Source of the DNA: Erysipelotrichaceae bacterium
Lineage (GTDB): Bacteria; Bacillota_I; Bacilli_A; Erysipelotrichales; Erysipelotrichaceae
Assembly: GCA_900754715.1 (NCBI GenBank)
Contig: CAAEDX010000178.1
Location: 1 to 11,127, forward strand
DNA: 11,127 bases
Direction: 5' to 3'
In this document: piece by piece, positions 1-11,127 of the stretch
Layout: every line of letters begins with the position of its first letter
Position numbering within the stretch: position 1 is the stretch's first letter
Notes under the pieces: model-generated
Databases searched by the model: none
What the model was told of the DNA's origin: nothing
What the model saw: only the letters and a program-made list of their open reading frames with translations
Translations under genes and position numbers: made by a program

Positions 1-4016
<4,016 letters not shown>

Positions 4017-4023
4017 GTAGATT

Positions 4024-7000
4024 ATGAGCATCAATAATATTGCCTCGATTCAGGTGAAGCTGGCTTCTCCAGAACGCATCCACGAATGGAGCCATGGAGA
4101 AGTCAAGAAGCCGGAGACGATCAACTACCGCTCACAGAAGCCAGAACGAGATGGTCTGTTCTGTGAACGCATCTTCGGTCCGACCAAGGACTGGGAATGC
4201 TACTGCGGAAAATATAAGAAAGTGCGTTACAAAGGCGTGATCTGTGATCGCTGCGGCGTGGAGATCACCAAGTCGACCGTACGCCGCGAGCGCATGGGAC
4301 ACATTGAGCTGGCTGCGCCGGTCGCGCACATCTGGTATCTGCGCGGGATCCCTTCTCGCATGGCGCTGTTGCTGGATGTCACGCCGAAGCAGCTGGAAGA
4401 AGTCGTTTACTTCGTTTCCTGGATCGTGACCGATCCAAGGGATACGAAGCTGGAATACAAGCAGGTGCTCTCAGAGAAAGAGTACCGTGAGAACATGGCC
4501 ATTTACGGTCCAGGCAGCTTTGTCGCGCAGACCGGCGCAGAAGCTGCGCTGACGCTGCTCAAGGATGTCGATCTGGAAAAGGAATACAAGCTTGTCAAGA
4601 CCGCGATGGAAAGTGCCCAGGGCGAAAAGCATAAGAAGCTGGTAAAGCGCCTGGATACCATCGAAGCATTCCGCCGTTCCGGAAACAAGCCGGAGTGGAT
4701 GGTCATGACCGTCGTTCCGGTCATACCGCCGGATCTGCGTCCGATGCTGCAGCTGGATGGCGGCCGTTTTGCGACCAGCGATCTGAATGATCTGTATCGC
4801 CGCGTCATTACCCGCAACAATCGCTTGAAGAAGCTGCTTGAGCTTGGCACGCCGGCGATCATCGTACAGAATGAAAAGCGTATGCTGCAGGAAGCAGTCG
4901 ATGCGCTCATCGATAACGGACGCCGTTCTAAACCGATCACCGGCGCAAGCGGACGTGCCCTGAAGTCATTGTCGCATTCCCTGAAGGGAAAACAGGGCCG
5001 TTTCCGTCAGAACCTGCTCGGAAAGCGTGTCGATTTTTCCGGCCGTTCCGTCATCGCCGTGGGACCGGATCTGAAGATGTATCAGTGCGGTATCCCGCGC
5101 GAGATGGCCGTACAGCTGTTCAAGCCATTCGTCATCAATGAGATCGTCAACCGGGAGATCGCGTCTAACCCGAAAACGGCCGAGAAGCTGATCGACCGTC
5201 AGGATCCGCGCATCTGGGATATCGTGGAATCCGTCATCGACGGTTATCCGATCTTGATGAACCGCGCGCCGACGCTGCATCGTCTGGGCATCCAGGCTTT
5301 CATCCCGAAGCTGGTGGAAGGGCGAGCCATGCGTCTGCACCCGCTCGTGTGTACGGCGTTCAACGCCGACTTTGACGGTGACCAGATGGCCGTGCATGTG
5401 CCGCTGAGCGAAGAAGCACGCGCGGAAGCGTTGATCATGATGCTGGGCTCTAACAATATCCTGGGGCCGAAAGACGGCAAGCCGATCGTCACGCCTGGTC
5501 AGGACATGGTCATGGGAAACTTCTATCTGACCATGGAAGAGAGCGCAGAGGAGTTCCGCGCGGAAGCGCAGCGCTACCTTGATGTCGACTGCGAAGAAGA
5601 AGCAGCGATGTGGAATCGCTTCGCAGACAATGAAGCGCATGTGTATGGAAGCATCGACGAGATCATGATGGCTTATCAGACGAAGCAGATCCATCTGCAT
5701 TCCCGCATCGCGATCCCGGCGCGTGCCTTGAACAAGACAAGCTTTACGGAAGAACAGATGAAGAAGTATCTGCTGACGACGGTCGGCAAGGTCATCTTCA
5801 ACAATATGTTCCCAGAGGATTTCCCGTTCCTGAATGAAGTATCCGAGGCAAATTTCCAAGCTACACCGGATAAGTTCTTCCTCGATATGGGCAAGGATAT
5901 CCGTGAAGCGATCGCGAACCTGCCGATCACGGCTGCGTTCAAGAAGAAAGATCTCGGAAAGATCATCGGTGAGATCTTCAAGCGTTATTCTACGGAAAAG
6001 ACATCTCAGATCCTGGATGAGATCAAGGATATGGGATTCAAATACTCTACTGTCGCAGGCATCACGGTATCGCTGGCCGATATCGAGATCGCGCCGAACA
6101 AAGAAAAGCACGTCAACGAAGGCAAGGAAAAAGCTGAGCAGCTCAAGCGTCTGCAGCGCAAGGGCCTGCTCACGATGCAGGAGTGGGAGCGTCACCTGAA
6201 TAAGCTGTGGGCAGATGTCAAGGATGATATCGCTGATGAGCTGCTGAGCTCATTGCCGCGCAAGAACCCGATCAACATGATGGCGCGTTCCGGTGCGCGA
6301 GGCAACACCTCCAACTTTACTCAGCTGGCCGGCATGCGCGGACTGATGGCAAAGCCGTCTCAGTCTAAGTCGGCCAAAGGCGAATATGTCCCGAGCATCA
6401 TCGAGGTGCCGATCTACTCTTGTTTCCGCGAAGGACTGAATGTGTCTGAGTTCTTTATCTCTACGCATGGTGTGCGTAAAGGTCTGACCGATACGGCCCT
6501 GAAGACCGCGGAGTCAGGTTATCTGACCCGCCGTCTGGTCGATGTCGCGCAGGATGTCATCATCAAGGAAGAAGACTGCGGTACCGATAAGGGATACTGG
6601 GTGGAAGCCATCGTCGACCGCAAGACCAATTCGGAGATTGAGTCACTGTATGACCGTCTGATCGGCCGTTATACAAAACAGGATGTCGTCGATCCCAAGA
6701 GCGGTGAGCTGATCATCGCTTCCGATGAATTCATCACCGAAGATATCGCCAAGCGCATCGTGGACTGCGGCATCGAAGGGCTTTATATCCGTTCTGCCTT
6801 TACCTGCAAGTCTGTGCATGGCGTATGTCAGAAGTGCTATGGCCGCAACATGGCAACTGGTAAGAATGTCGAGGTCGGCGAAGCGGTCGGCATCATGGCG
6901 GCGCAGTCCATCGGTGAGCCGGGCACGCAGCTGACCATGCGGACGTTCCATACCGGCGGTGTGGCAAGCGCCGATGGCGGCGATATCACACAGGGTCTGC

Positions 7001-7893
7001 CGCGTGTCGAGGAGCTGTTCGAGGCACGCTGCCCGAAGGGCGTTGCCGTGCTCGCGCAGATCAGCGGTGAGGTGACCAGTGTGGAATCACTGGAAAATAC
7101 GCCAGGCTTTGAAGTCACGATCACCAATGAGCTGGAAAGCAAAGTGCATAAGATCAATCCTTCTCAGGCGATCCGTCAGTGGATCAAGCCGGGCGTGCAT
7201 ATCGAAGCTGGTGATAAGATCACTGAAGGACCTGTAGATCCGAAGGAACTGCTCAAGGTTGCTGGCGTGCGTCAGGTGCAGAACTATATCCTGAAGGAAG
7301 TCAAGAAAGTCTACCAGTCTCAGGGTATCGAGATCAGCGACAAGCACATCGAGGTCATGATCCGTCAGATGCTGCGTAAGGTCGTCGTCGTAGATGGCGG
7401 CGATACACCGCTGAACGCGGGCATCCAGGTTTCCTTGGTCAACGCAAACAAGATCAACCGTGAGGCTTTGCTCAGCGGCAAGAAGCCGGCCAAGATCAAG
7501 CCGGTGCTCCTGGGTATTTCCCGCGCGTCGGTAGAGACAGATTCTTTCCTGTCAGCGGCATCTTTCCAGGAGACCACTAAGGTGCTCACAGATGCGGCAA
7601 TTAAGGGCAAGGTCGACCATCTGATCGGCCTGAAGGAGAATGTCATCATCGGTAAGCTGATCCCGGCCGGCACCGGCTGTGAAGGCGACCGTCCGACTAA
7701 CCATATCATCGCAGCCAAGGCCGCTGAGCTCAAGCAGATTCGCGAGGAGCGCAACCATCGTCACGAAGAAGATGAGACCTTCATGAGCTATGCGGGCGAA
7801 ACAGCCGATACGCAGTATGTGGATCCGATCAGCAGCGACGCGATCAACGAAGCGGTAGCAGAAGACGATCTTTCGATCGTAGACACACAATAA
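4024..7893 (+). CDS. rpoC: DNA-directed RNA polymerase subunit beta'
   Basis: Complete beta' subunit, 1289 residues (B. subtilis about 1199), with the usual N-terminus. Zinc site 1 is C59, C61, C74, C77. The catalytic NADFDGD motif starts at N447, so D449, D451 and D453 hold the active-site Mg2+. Zinc site 2 is C852, C928, C935, C938. The bridge helix begins around residue 814 and the trigger-loop segment MRTFHTGG starts near 6937, with two or three extra residues after it. Oddities: a 10-residue F-loop insertion (residues 779-790 replace the usual two), Val817 and Thr822 where the bridge helix normally has Ala (E. coli A779 and A784), and a longer acidic C-terminus. Lys83 sits at the reported fidaxomicin-sensitising position. 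The gene shares rpoB's transcript and ends at the terminator beginning 6 nt after its stop. Identity is certain; the effects of the substitutions are unknown. Confidence 0.99.
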   Translation: MSINNIASIQVKLASPERIHEWSHGEVKKPETINYRSQKPERDGLFCERIFGPTKDWECYCGKYKKVRYKGVICDRCGVEITKSTVRRERMGHIELAAPVAHIWYLRGIPSRMALLLDVTPKQLEEVVYFVSWIVTDPRDTKLEYKQVLSEKEYRENMAIYGPGSFVAQTGAEAALTLLKDVDLEKEYKLVKTAMESAQGEKHKKLVKRLDTIEAFRRSGNKPEWMVMTVVPVIPPDLRPMLQLDGGRFATSDLNDLYRRVITRNNRLKKLLELGTPAIIVQNEKRMLQEAVDALIDNGRRSKPITGASGRALKSLSHSLKGKQGRFRQNLLGKRVDFSGRSVIAVGPDLKMYQCGIPREMAVQLFKPFVINEIVNREIASNPKTAEKLIDRQDPRIWDIVESVIDGYPILMNRAPTLHRLGIQAFIPKLVEGRAMRLHPLVCTAFNADFDGDQMAVHVPLSEEARAEALIMMLGSNNILGPKDGKPIVTPGQDMVMGNFYLTMEESAEEFRAEAQRYLDVDCEEEAAMWNRFADNEAHVYGSIDEIMMAYQTKQIHLHSRIAIPARALNKTSFTEEQMKKYLLTTVGKVIFNNMFPEDFPFLNEVSEANFQATPDKFFLDMGKDIREAIANLPITAAFKKKDLGKIIGEIFKRYSTEKTSQILDEIKDMGFKYSTVAGITVSLADIEIAPNKEKHVNEGKEKAEQLKRLQRKGLLTMQEWERHLNKLWADVKDDIADELLSSLPRKNPINMMARSGARGNTSNFTQLAGMRGLMAKPSQSKSAKGEYVPSIIEVPIYSCFREGLNVSEFFISTHGVRKGLTDTALKTAESGYLTRRLVDVAQDVIIKEEDCGTDKGYWVEAIVDRKTNSEIESLYDRLIGRYTKQDVVDPKSGELIIASDEFITEDIAKRIVDCGIEGLYIRSAFTCKSVHGVCQKCYGRNMATGKNVEVGEAVGIMAAQSIGEPGTQLTMRTFHTGGVASADGGDITQGLPRVEELFEARCPKGVAVLAQISGEVTSVESLENTPGFEVTITNELESKVHKINPSQAIRQWIKPGVHIEAGDKITEGPVDPKELLKVAGVRQVQNYILKEVKKVYQSQGIEISDKHIEVMIRQMLRKVVVVDGGDTPLNAGIQVSLVNANKINREALLSGKKPAKIKPVLLGISRASVETDSFLSAASFQETTKVLTDAAIKGKVDHLIGLKENVIIGKLIPAGTGCEGDRPTNHIIAAKAAELKQIREERNHRHEEDETFMSYAGETADTQYVDPISSDAINEAVAEDDLSIVDTQ

Positions 7894-7898
7894 CGAAC

Positions 7899-7933
7899 AA
7901 GTCCCATGGGCATGCCTCATGGGGCTTTTTTTT
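7899..7933 (+). terminator. Rho-independent terminator of the rpoBC operon
   Basis: A 10-bp stem (arms 7901-7910 and 7916-7925, two G-U wobbles, loop CATGC) is followed at once by eight T residues (7926-7933). The two A residues before the stem can pair with the first two of the tract. It begins 6 nt after the rpoC stop codon and separates the polymerase operon from the envelope genes. Confidence 0.93.
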
Positions 7934-7983
7934 CGTAGAGCTGCAACTAGAAAAGGGGCTTCTGACAGTTTCTGGTCGTGGTA

Positions 7984-8023
7984 TGCATGCCTACTCAAAT
8001 ATGCTATAATGACACTGCATGCA
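7984..8023. repeat. Short inverted repeat flanking the -10 element
   Basis: TGCATGC at 7984-7990 and its complement GCATGCA at 8017-8023 flank the -10 box, with centres 33 bp apart, about three helical turns. The left arm is upstream of the expected transcript start, so this cannot act as an RNA hairpin; a DNA-binding site is possible. GCATGC also occurs at 7910-7915 in the terminator. The arms are only 7 bp and self-palindromic, so chance is a real alternative. Confidence 0.35.
8002..8010 (+). promoter_or_regulatory. Extended -10 sigma-A promoter for the glucosaminidase operon
   Basis: TGCTATAAT matches the extended -10 consensus TGnTATAAT exactly, with the -10 hexamer at 8005-8010. At the usual 16-18 bp spacing (about 7981-7988) there is no good -35 match; a CTGACA at 7962-7967 is too far away. 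The extended -10 probably compensates. Transcription would start near 8016-8018, giving a leader of about 45 nt before the ATG at 8061. The call rests on sequence match and position between a terminator and a gene start. Confidence 0.78.
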
Positions 8024-8044
8024 CATGCAAAGAGGGAAATAAAC

Positions 8045-8050
8045 GGGAGG
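8045..8050 (+). promoter_or_regulatory. Ribosome binding site of the dockerin glucosaminidase gene
   Basis: GGGAGG lies 10 nt before the ATG at 8061. This start places a Lys-Lys signal peptide at the very N-terminus, so both signals agree on it. Confidence 0.8.
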
Positions 8051-8060
8051 TTACATACGA

Positions 8061-9812
8061 ATGAAAAAAGCGATCGCGCTCATCTGCTGCACCATGATGA
8101 TCTGTGTGGGGAGCATATGGGGCAGCACGATGATGGCACAAGAGGAAGATGCCTTTTCCAGCGGCGCTGTGCTTCCGGAAGATCATCTGTTCACCACGAT
8201 GGATGAAGACGGCAGACTGATGATCATGGATACAGAAACGATGGAACAGCAGACCGCGCTGCGAAATGCCGATGCGGGCAGACAGCGTATGGGCAGTGTC
8301 GGCAGCATGCGGGCGATCACCCACGGCGTGGTCAATTTCCGCACGAAGAACAGCGCGTCTTTGAACACGAGCTATACGGAAGCCGGCACCGGATACAGCG
8401 GCTATACCAATGGTTATTATGCGGCTGATGCGGCCTTTCTCGGCTATGAAGGCACGAAGGTCAAATTCATGCTGGCAGGCGTTGTCGGTCTTGTCAACGC
8501 CAGCGAGGTCGAAGTGCTGGATGCCGATGGCAGCGACACGCTGTATGTGAGCTTTTATCGCTGCGAACAAGGGATGCTCCGGCACTACATCAAAAATGAT
8601 GTCTATGGAAACAGCTATACCGCGGCCGTGACCGTCGGCGAACAGCAGTCATATATGAAGACCGATCAGGTGTATTACAGTTATGACGGCCATTATTTCT
8701 ATACCGACTATAATACGATGCTCGATGATTACAAGGCGCAGACGCGTGCCCGTGCCATCAATCCGGGCGATCCGTATTATAATTACTATCAGTTCGTATC
8801 AAACCGGACGAAGACCTCTTTTACAGCCCAGGATATCAACAGCTATGTCAGAAATTATCTGGGCAGCCGTTACAGTGCGTCAGGCACGAAGCTGTATGAG
8901 ATGGGACGATATTTTATCCAGTATCAGAATCAGTATGGGGCCAATGCATTGTCCCTGTTCGGCGTATCGGCCAATGAGAGCGCTTTTGGCACGAGCAGCA
9001 TTGCGATGAGCAAGAATAATTTGTTCGGGCACAACGCGGTCGATGCGGATCCAGGATTGGCCAACGGCTACAGCAGTCCGCAGAACAGCATTGCGGATCA
9101 TGCGCGATATTATGTCAATTTGTGGTATTCTACCCCGAAATACAGTACATATCATGGTTCTTTCCTTGGCGATAAATCGGCAGGCATGCTCAGCTATGCA
9201 TCCGATCCATACTGGGGCGAAAAAGCGGCGCACTGGGCATGGAAGCTGGATGAATATATCAGCGGCAAGAGCGATGTTGGACGTGAGACGCTGGTGATGA
9301 AGGAACAGGGCGCCGTCAATATCCGCAAAGAGCCCTCTACTTCCTCTGAAGTGCTGTATACTACACCGCTGAATGGCAATATGACCTTCGTGTTATTAGA
9401 TGAAGTCAAAGGGACGGTAGTATCAGGTTCAGATGTCTGGTATAAGGTTCAGCTTGATACGCCGCTGAATGCGTCACGCAGCGCAGTGGATTACAGCGGC
9501 AGCGGTTATGATTTTGCGAAAAGCTATGGTTATATCCATTCTTCGCTCTTGGCCAAGATCACGAATGAGCTGGAGGATGAAGATAACAGCGGCTCTGCCG
9601 GCAACGACCCTGAAAACACGATCACGTATACACGAGGGGATGTGAATGATGACGGCAGGATCACTCCGGCCGATTATGTCTTAGTGAAGAATCACATCAT
9701 GGGCAGCAAAACGCTGACCGGCAATGCCCTGAAGGCGGCTGACATGAACAACGATGGAAAAGTTACGCCTGCTGACTATGTGCAGATCAAAAACAAGATC
9801 ATGAAGAACTGA
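8061..9812 (+). CDS. Secreted GH73-type beta-N-acetylglucosaminidase with SH3b and type I dockerin domains
   Basis: Predicted exported peptidoglycan hydrolase of 583 residues, cleaving glycan strands next to N-acetylglucosamine. Residues 1-26 form a signal peptide (MKKA, then a hydrophobic stretch; likely cleavage near Ala26). Residues about 95-160 form an SH3-like N-terminal module seen before such catalytic domains in Firmicutes. The glucosaminidase domain covers about 265-405, with the NESAFG motif (probable catalytic Glu306), the NNLFG motif (319-323) and the YWGEKAA segment near 383. A bacterial SH3 domain follows at about 413-505, opening with the VNIRKEP motif. After an acidic Gly/Ser linker, residues 526-583 are a type I dockerin with two calcium loops, D527-N529-D531-D538 and D561-N563-D565-D572, and near-identical TPADYV segments. 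The gene has its own promoter and probably forms an operon with the surface protein 15 nt downstream. Domain calls are from motif recognition; substrate and dockerin partner are unproven. Confidence 0.92.
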   Translation: MKKAIALICCTMMICVGSIWGSTMMAQEEDAFSSGAVLPEDHLFTTMDEDGRLMIMDTETMEQQTALRNADAGRQRMGSVGSMRAITHGVVNFRTKNSASLNTSYTEAGTGYSGYTNGYYAADAAFLGYEGTKVKFMLAGVVGLVNASEVEVLDADGSDTLYVSFYRCEQGMLRHYIKNDVYGNSYTAAVTVGEQQSYMKTDQVYYSYDGHYFYTDYNTMLDDYKAQTRARAINPGDPYYNYYQFVSNRTKTSFTAQDINSYVRNYLGSRYSASGTKLYEMGRYFIQYQNQYGANALSLFGVSANESAFGTSSIAMSKNNLFGHNAVDADPGLANGYSSPQNSIADHARYYVNLWYSTPKYSTYHGSFLGDKSAGMLSYASDPYWGEKAAHWAWKLDEYISGKSDVGRETLVMKEQGAVNIRKEPSTSSEVLYTTPLNGNMTFVLLDEVKGTVVSGSDVWYKVQLDTPLNASRSAVDYSGSGYDFAKSYGYIHSSLLAKITNELEDEDNSGSAGNDPENTITYTRGDVNDDGRITPADYVLVKNHIMGSKTLTGNALKAADMNNDGKVTPADYVQIKNKIMKN

Positions 9813-9818
9813 GGAGGG
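9811..9818 (+). promoter_or_regulatory. Ribosome binding site overlapping the upstream stop codon
   Basis: GAGGAGGG overlaps the TGA stop (9810-9812) of the glucosaminidase gene and lies 9 nt before the ATG at 9828. This decides the start of the last gene over the in-frame TTG at 9825 and ATG at 9837, and indicates coupled translation of the two envelope genes. Confidence 0.82.
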
Positions 9819-9827
9819 AATGACTTG

Positions 9828-11127
9828 ATGAACAGAATGAAAAAAGCCGTCAGCGCGATCATGGCATTGCTGCTGGTCATGACGGCATTTGTGCTTCCAG
9901 CGTCTGTCAAGGCTGCAGGATACGCTTATGTCTATGTCAGCAGCAACACCGTTTATGTAGGGGACAGCGTAACTTTTACTGTCGGTACGGTCAATGCGGC
10001 TGGTGAGATCAGCGTCAGCGGCGCAGTCAGCGATCATGACTGGTTTGATCGTTCATCCAAGAGCTATACGGTCAATGCCGTTTCTCCAGGAACGATCACG
10101 GTGAGCATATCCGGCACCATCGCGGATTACGATACGGCACAGGATATGCAGATATATGAGAGCGCGAGCGTTACGGTCATCGATCGCCCGGCGGATCCTG
10201 GCACTGTGCAGGAACAGCCACAGACGCAGACACAGGCCGAGGAACAGGTGCTTTCCTCAGATGCGTCATTGTCTTCATTGTCGGTCTCTGCCGGTACATT
10301 GGATCCAGAATTCAGCGCGGATGTGACCGAGTATACGCTGAACCTCCCCTCTGACACCGAAACGATCGAGATCAGCGCACAGGCGGCGGATGACGCTGCG
10401 TCCATAAGCGGCATTGGTGAGCAGCACCTTGAGCCAGGGATCAATGATCTTAATGTGACGGTCACGGCAGAAGATGGCTCGACACGGACATACGCGATCC
10501 GTGCTTATGTCGAAGAAACACCAGAAATTTATCTGGACTATGGGGAAAAAAGGCTCGGTATCATAAGAAATACGGATGATGTGGCCGCGCCCGCAGATTC
10601 GTTTGAGAAAAAAACGATCGAAATTGATGGCAAAGAGGTCAGTGCCTGGAGCAGCACGCTGATGAATCGCACTGTTCTCTATCTGATCGATGAAGAGAGC
10701 AGTGAGCGCAATTTCTATCTGTATGACGAGGAAAGCGGAAAGGTGACCTCAATATTCCGTCCGATGGCCTTGCTGGGCAATATGCTGTTCATCGTGGATA
10801 TTCCCGAGAATCTGCAAAAGCGGGACAGAATGACATTTGCTGTGGTCACGGTAGATGAACAGGAACTGCCGGGCTGGACATTCGATGATCCGCAGTTTGA
10901 GAATTACGTATTGATCTATGCCATGAACGAAAAAGGCGAGATGAATTATTATCAGTATGAGCAGACACAGAATACATTGCAGCTGTATTCTGGTGCTGCC
11001 GCGATCAGCGAGCAGGCATATGCGCAGGAACGCCAGCGTGAACAGATATTCATCATTGCGGCAGGCGTGTTTGCGTCAGCAGCGATCATCGCGCTGATCG
11101 CCTGTGTATTTATCCGTATACGCTGCA
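9828..11127 (+). CDS. Membrane-anchored surface protein: Ig/cohesin-like domain, cadherin-like beta-sandwich, duplicated C-terminal module (3' partial)
   Basis: The frame stays open for 433 codons to the window edge. Residues 1-29 are a signal peptide (MNRMKK, hydrophobic core, ...SVKA). Residues 31-119 form a beta-rich domain with the VGDSVTFTV opening and a PGTITVSISG strand, as in Ig-like or cohesin-like folds; it is too short and divergent to name firmly. A Gln/Thr/Pro-rich linker spans about 120-142. Residues 143-228 match the cadherin-like beta-sandwich family (Pfam PF12733): Leu-Ser-Val-Ser with Gly-x-Leu, a YTLNLP strand and a terminal DGSTRTYAI. Residues 233-389 are not a family I can name, but consist of two similar halves (about 240-312 and 317-389). 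One transmembrane helix spans 407-429, followed by Arg-Ile-Arg-Cys; the protein probably ends soon after with a short cytosolic tail. It is expected to face outward, held by the membrane. Co-expression with a dockerin-bearing hydrolase suggests, without proof, an anchoring or regulatory role. Confidence 0.88.
   Translation, partial: MNRMKKAVSAIMALLLVMTAFVLPASVKAAGYAYVYVSSNTVYVGDSVTFTVGTVNAAGEISVSGAVSDHDWFDRSSKSYTVNAVSPGTITVSISGTIADYDTAQDMQIYESASVTVIDRPADPGTVQEQPQTQTQAEEQVLSSDASLSSLSVSAGTLDPEFSADVTEYTLNLPSDTETIEISAQAADDAASISGIGEQHLEPGINDLNVTVTAEDGSTRTYAIRAYVEETPEIYLDYGEKRLGIIRNTDDVAAPADSFEKKTIEIDGKEVSAWSSTLMNRTVLYLIDEESSERNFYLYDEESGKVTSIFRPMALLGNMLFIVDIPENLQKRDRMTFAVVTVDEQELPGWTFDDPQFENYVLIYAMNEKGEMNYYQYEQTQNTLQLYSGAAAISEQAYAQERQREQIFIIAAGVFASAAIIALIACVFIRIRC

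Noticed and set aside
4966..6195. A 409-codon open frame on the minus strand opposite rpoC, and similar ones opposite rpoB (660-1556, 2283-3326)
   Set aside because: They lie wholly inside strongly conserved rpoB/rpoC. Their products are rich in His, Arg, Asp and Ile with no recognisable family, as expected from the complement of a biased coding strand.
7962..7967. CTGACA as a -35 box
   Set aside because: It lies 37 nt upstream of the -10 hexamer, far beyond the usual 16-18 bp spacing, and no better -10 sits at the right distance.
7894..8060. Small gene, riboswitch or other RNA in the intergenic gap
   Set aside because: The 167 nt are accounted for by the terminator, promoter and ribosome binding site. 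The leader after the expected start is only about 45 nt, too short for a typical riboswitch.
8061..8140. Lipoprotein signal in the glucosaminidase, because of Cys9, Cys10 and Cys15
   Set aside because: The residues before these cysteines do not form a lipobox, and they fall within the hydrophobic core rather than at its end. An ordinary signal peptide fits better.
9681..10465. Minus-strand open frames over the end of the glucosaminidase gene and the surface protein gene (9681-10037, 10127-10465)
   Set aside because: No plausible domains or ribosome binding sites, and the plus-strand frames there have clear signal peptides and named domains.

Overview
The window looks like chromosome from a moderately GC-rich (just over 50% by eye) low-GC-type Gram-positive bacterium (Bacillota). 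The RNA polymerase genes read like Bacillus relatives but carry lineage-specific insertions. RpoB has Asn at the position equivalent to E. coli His526, a residue known from Mollicutes such as Spiroplasma. Together with a secreted glucosaminidase of a type common in Firmicutes, this fits Erysipelotrichia or a neighbouring gut lineage best. That placement is an inference from remembered sequences, not from a search.

Layout, all genes on the + strand. Positions 1-4016 hold rpoB, missing only about 40 N-terminal codons. Positions 4024-7893 hold the complete rpoC, 7 nt downstream and clearly in the same transcript. A strong intrinsic terminator at about 7899-7933 closes the polymerase operon. A 167-nt intergenic gap then carries an extended -10 promoter (8005-8010) within a short inverted repeat. 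A second transcription unit follows: a secreted GH73-type glucosaminidase with an SH3b domain and a C-terminal type I dockerin (8061-9812), then, 15 nt later, a surface protein open at the window edge (9828-11127+). The latter has a signal peptide, an Ig/cohesin-like domain, a Gln/Thr/Pro linker, a cadherin-like beta-sandwich, a duplicated C-terminal module and one transmembrane helix.

How the parts work together. rpoB and rpoC encode the two large subunits that form the RNA polymerase active site. The downstream pair has no link to transcription. It looks like a cell-envelope module: an exported peptidoglycan hydrolase ending in a protein-docking domain, co-expressed with a membrane-anchored multi-domain surface protein. 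The most interesting hypothesis is that the second protein (or a partner elsewhere) anchors the first through its dockerin, giving a minimal surface-tethered cell-wall remodelling system. Nothing in the window proves that interaction.

Other points worth a second look lie inside the polymerase: predicted intrinsic rifampicin resistance, a lysine at the reported fidaxomicin-sensitising position, a tandem barrel-sandwich insertion in RpoB, a 10-residue F-loop insertion next to the RpoC bridge helix, and two substitutions in the nearly invariant bridge-helix hinge.
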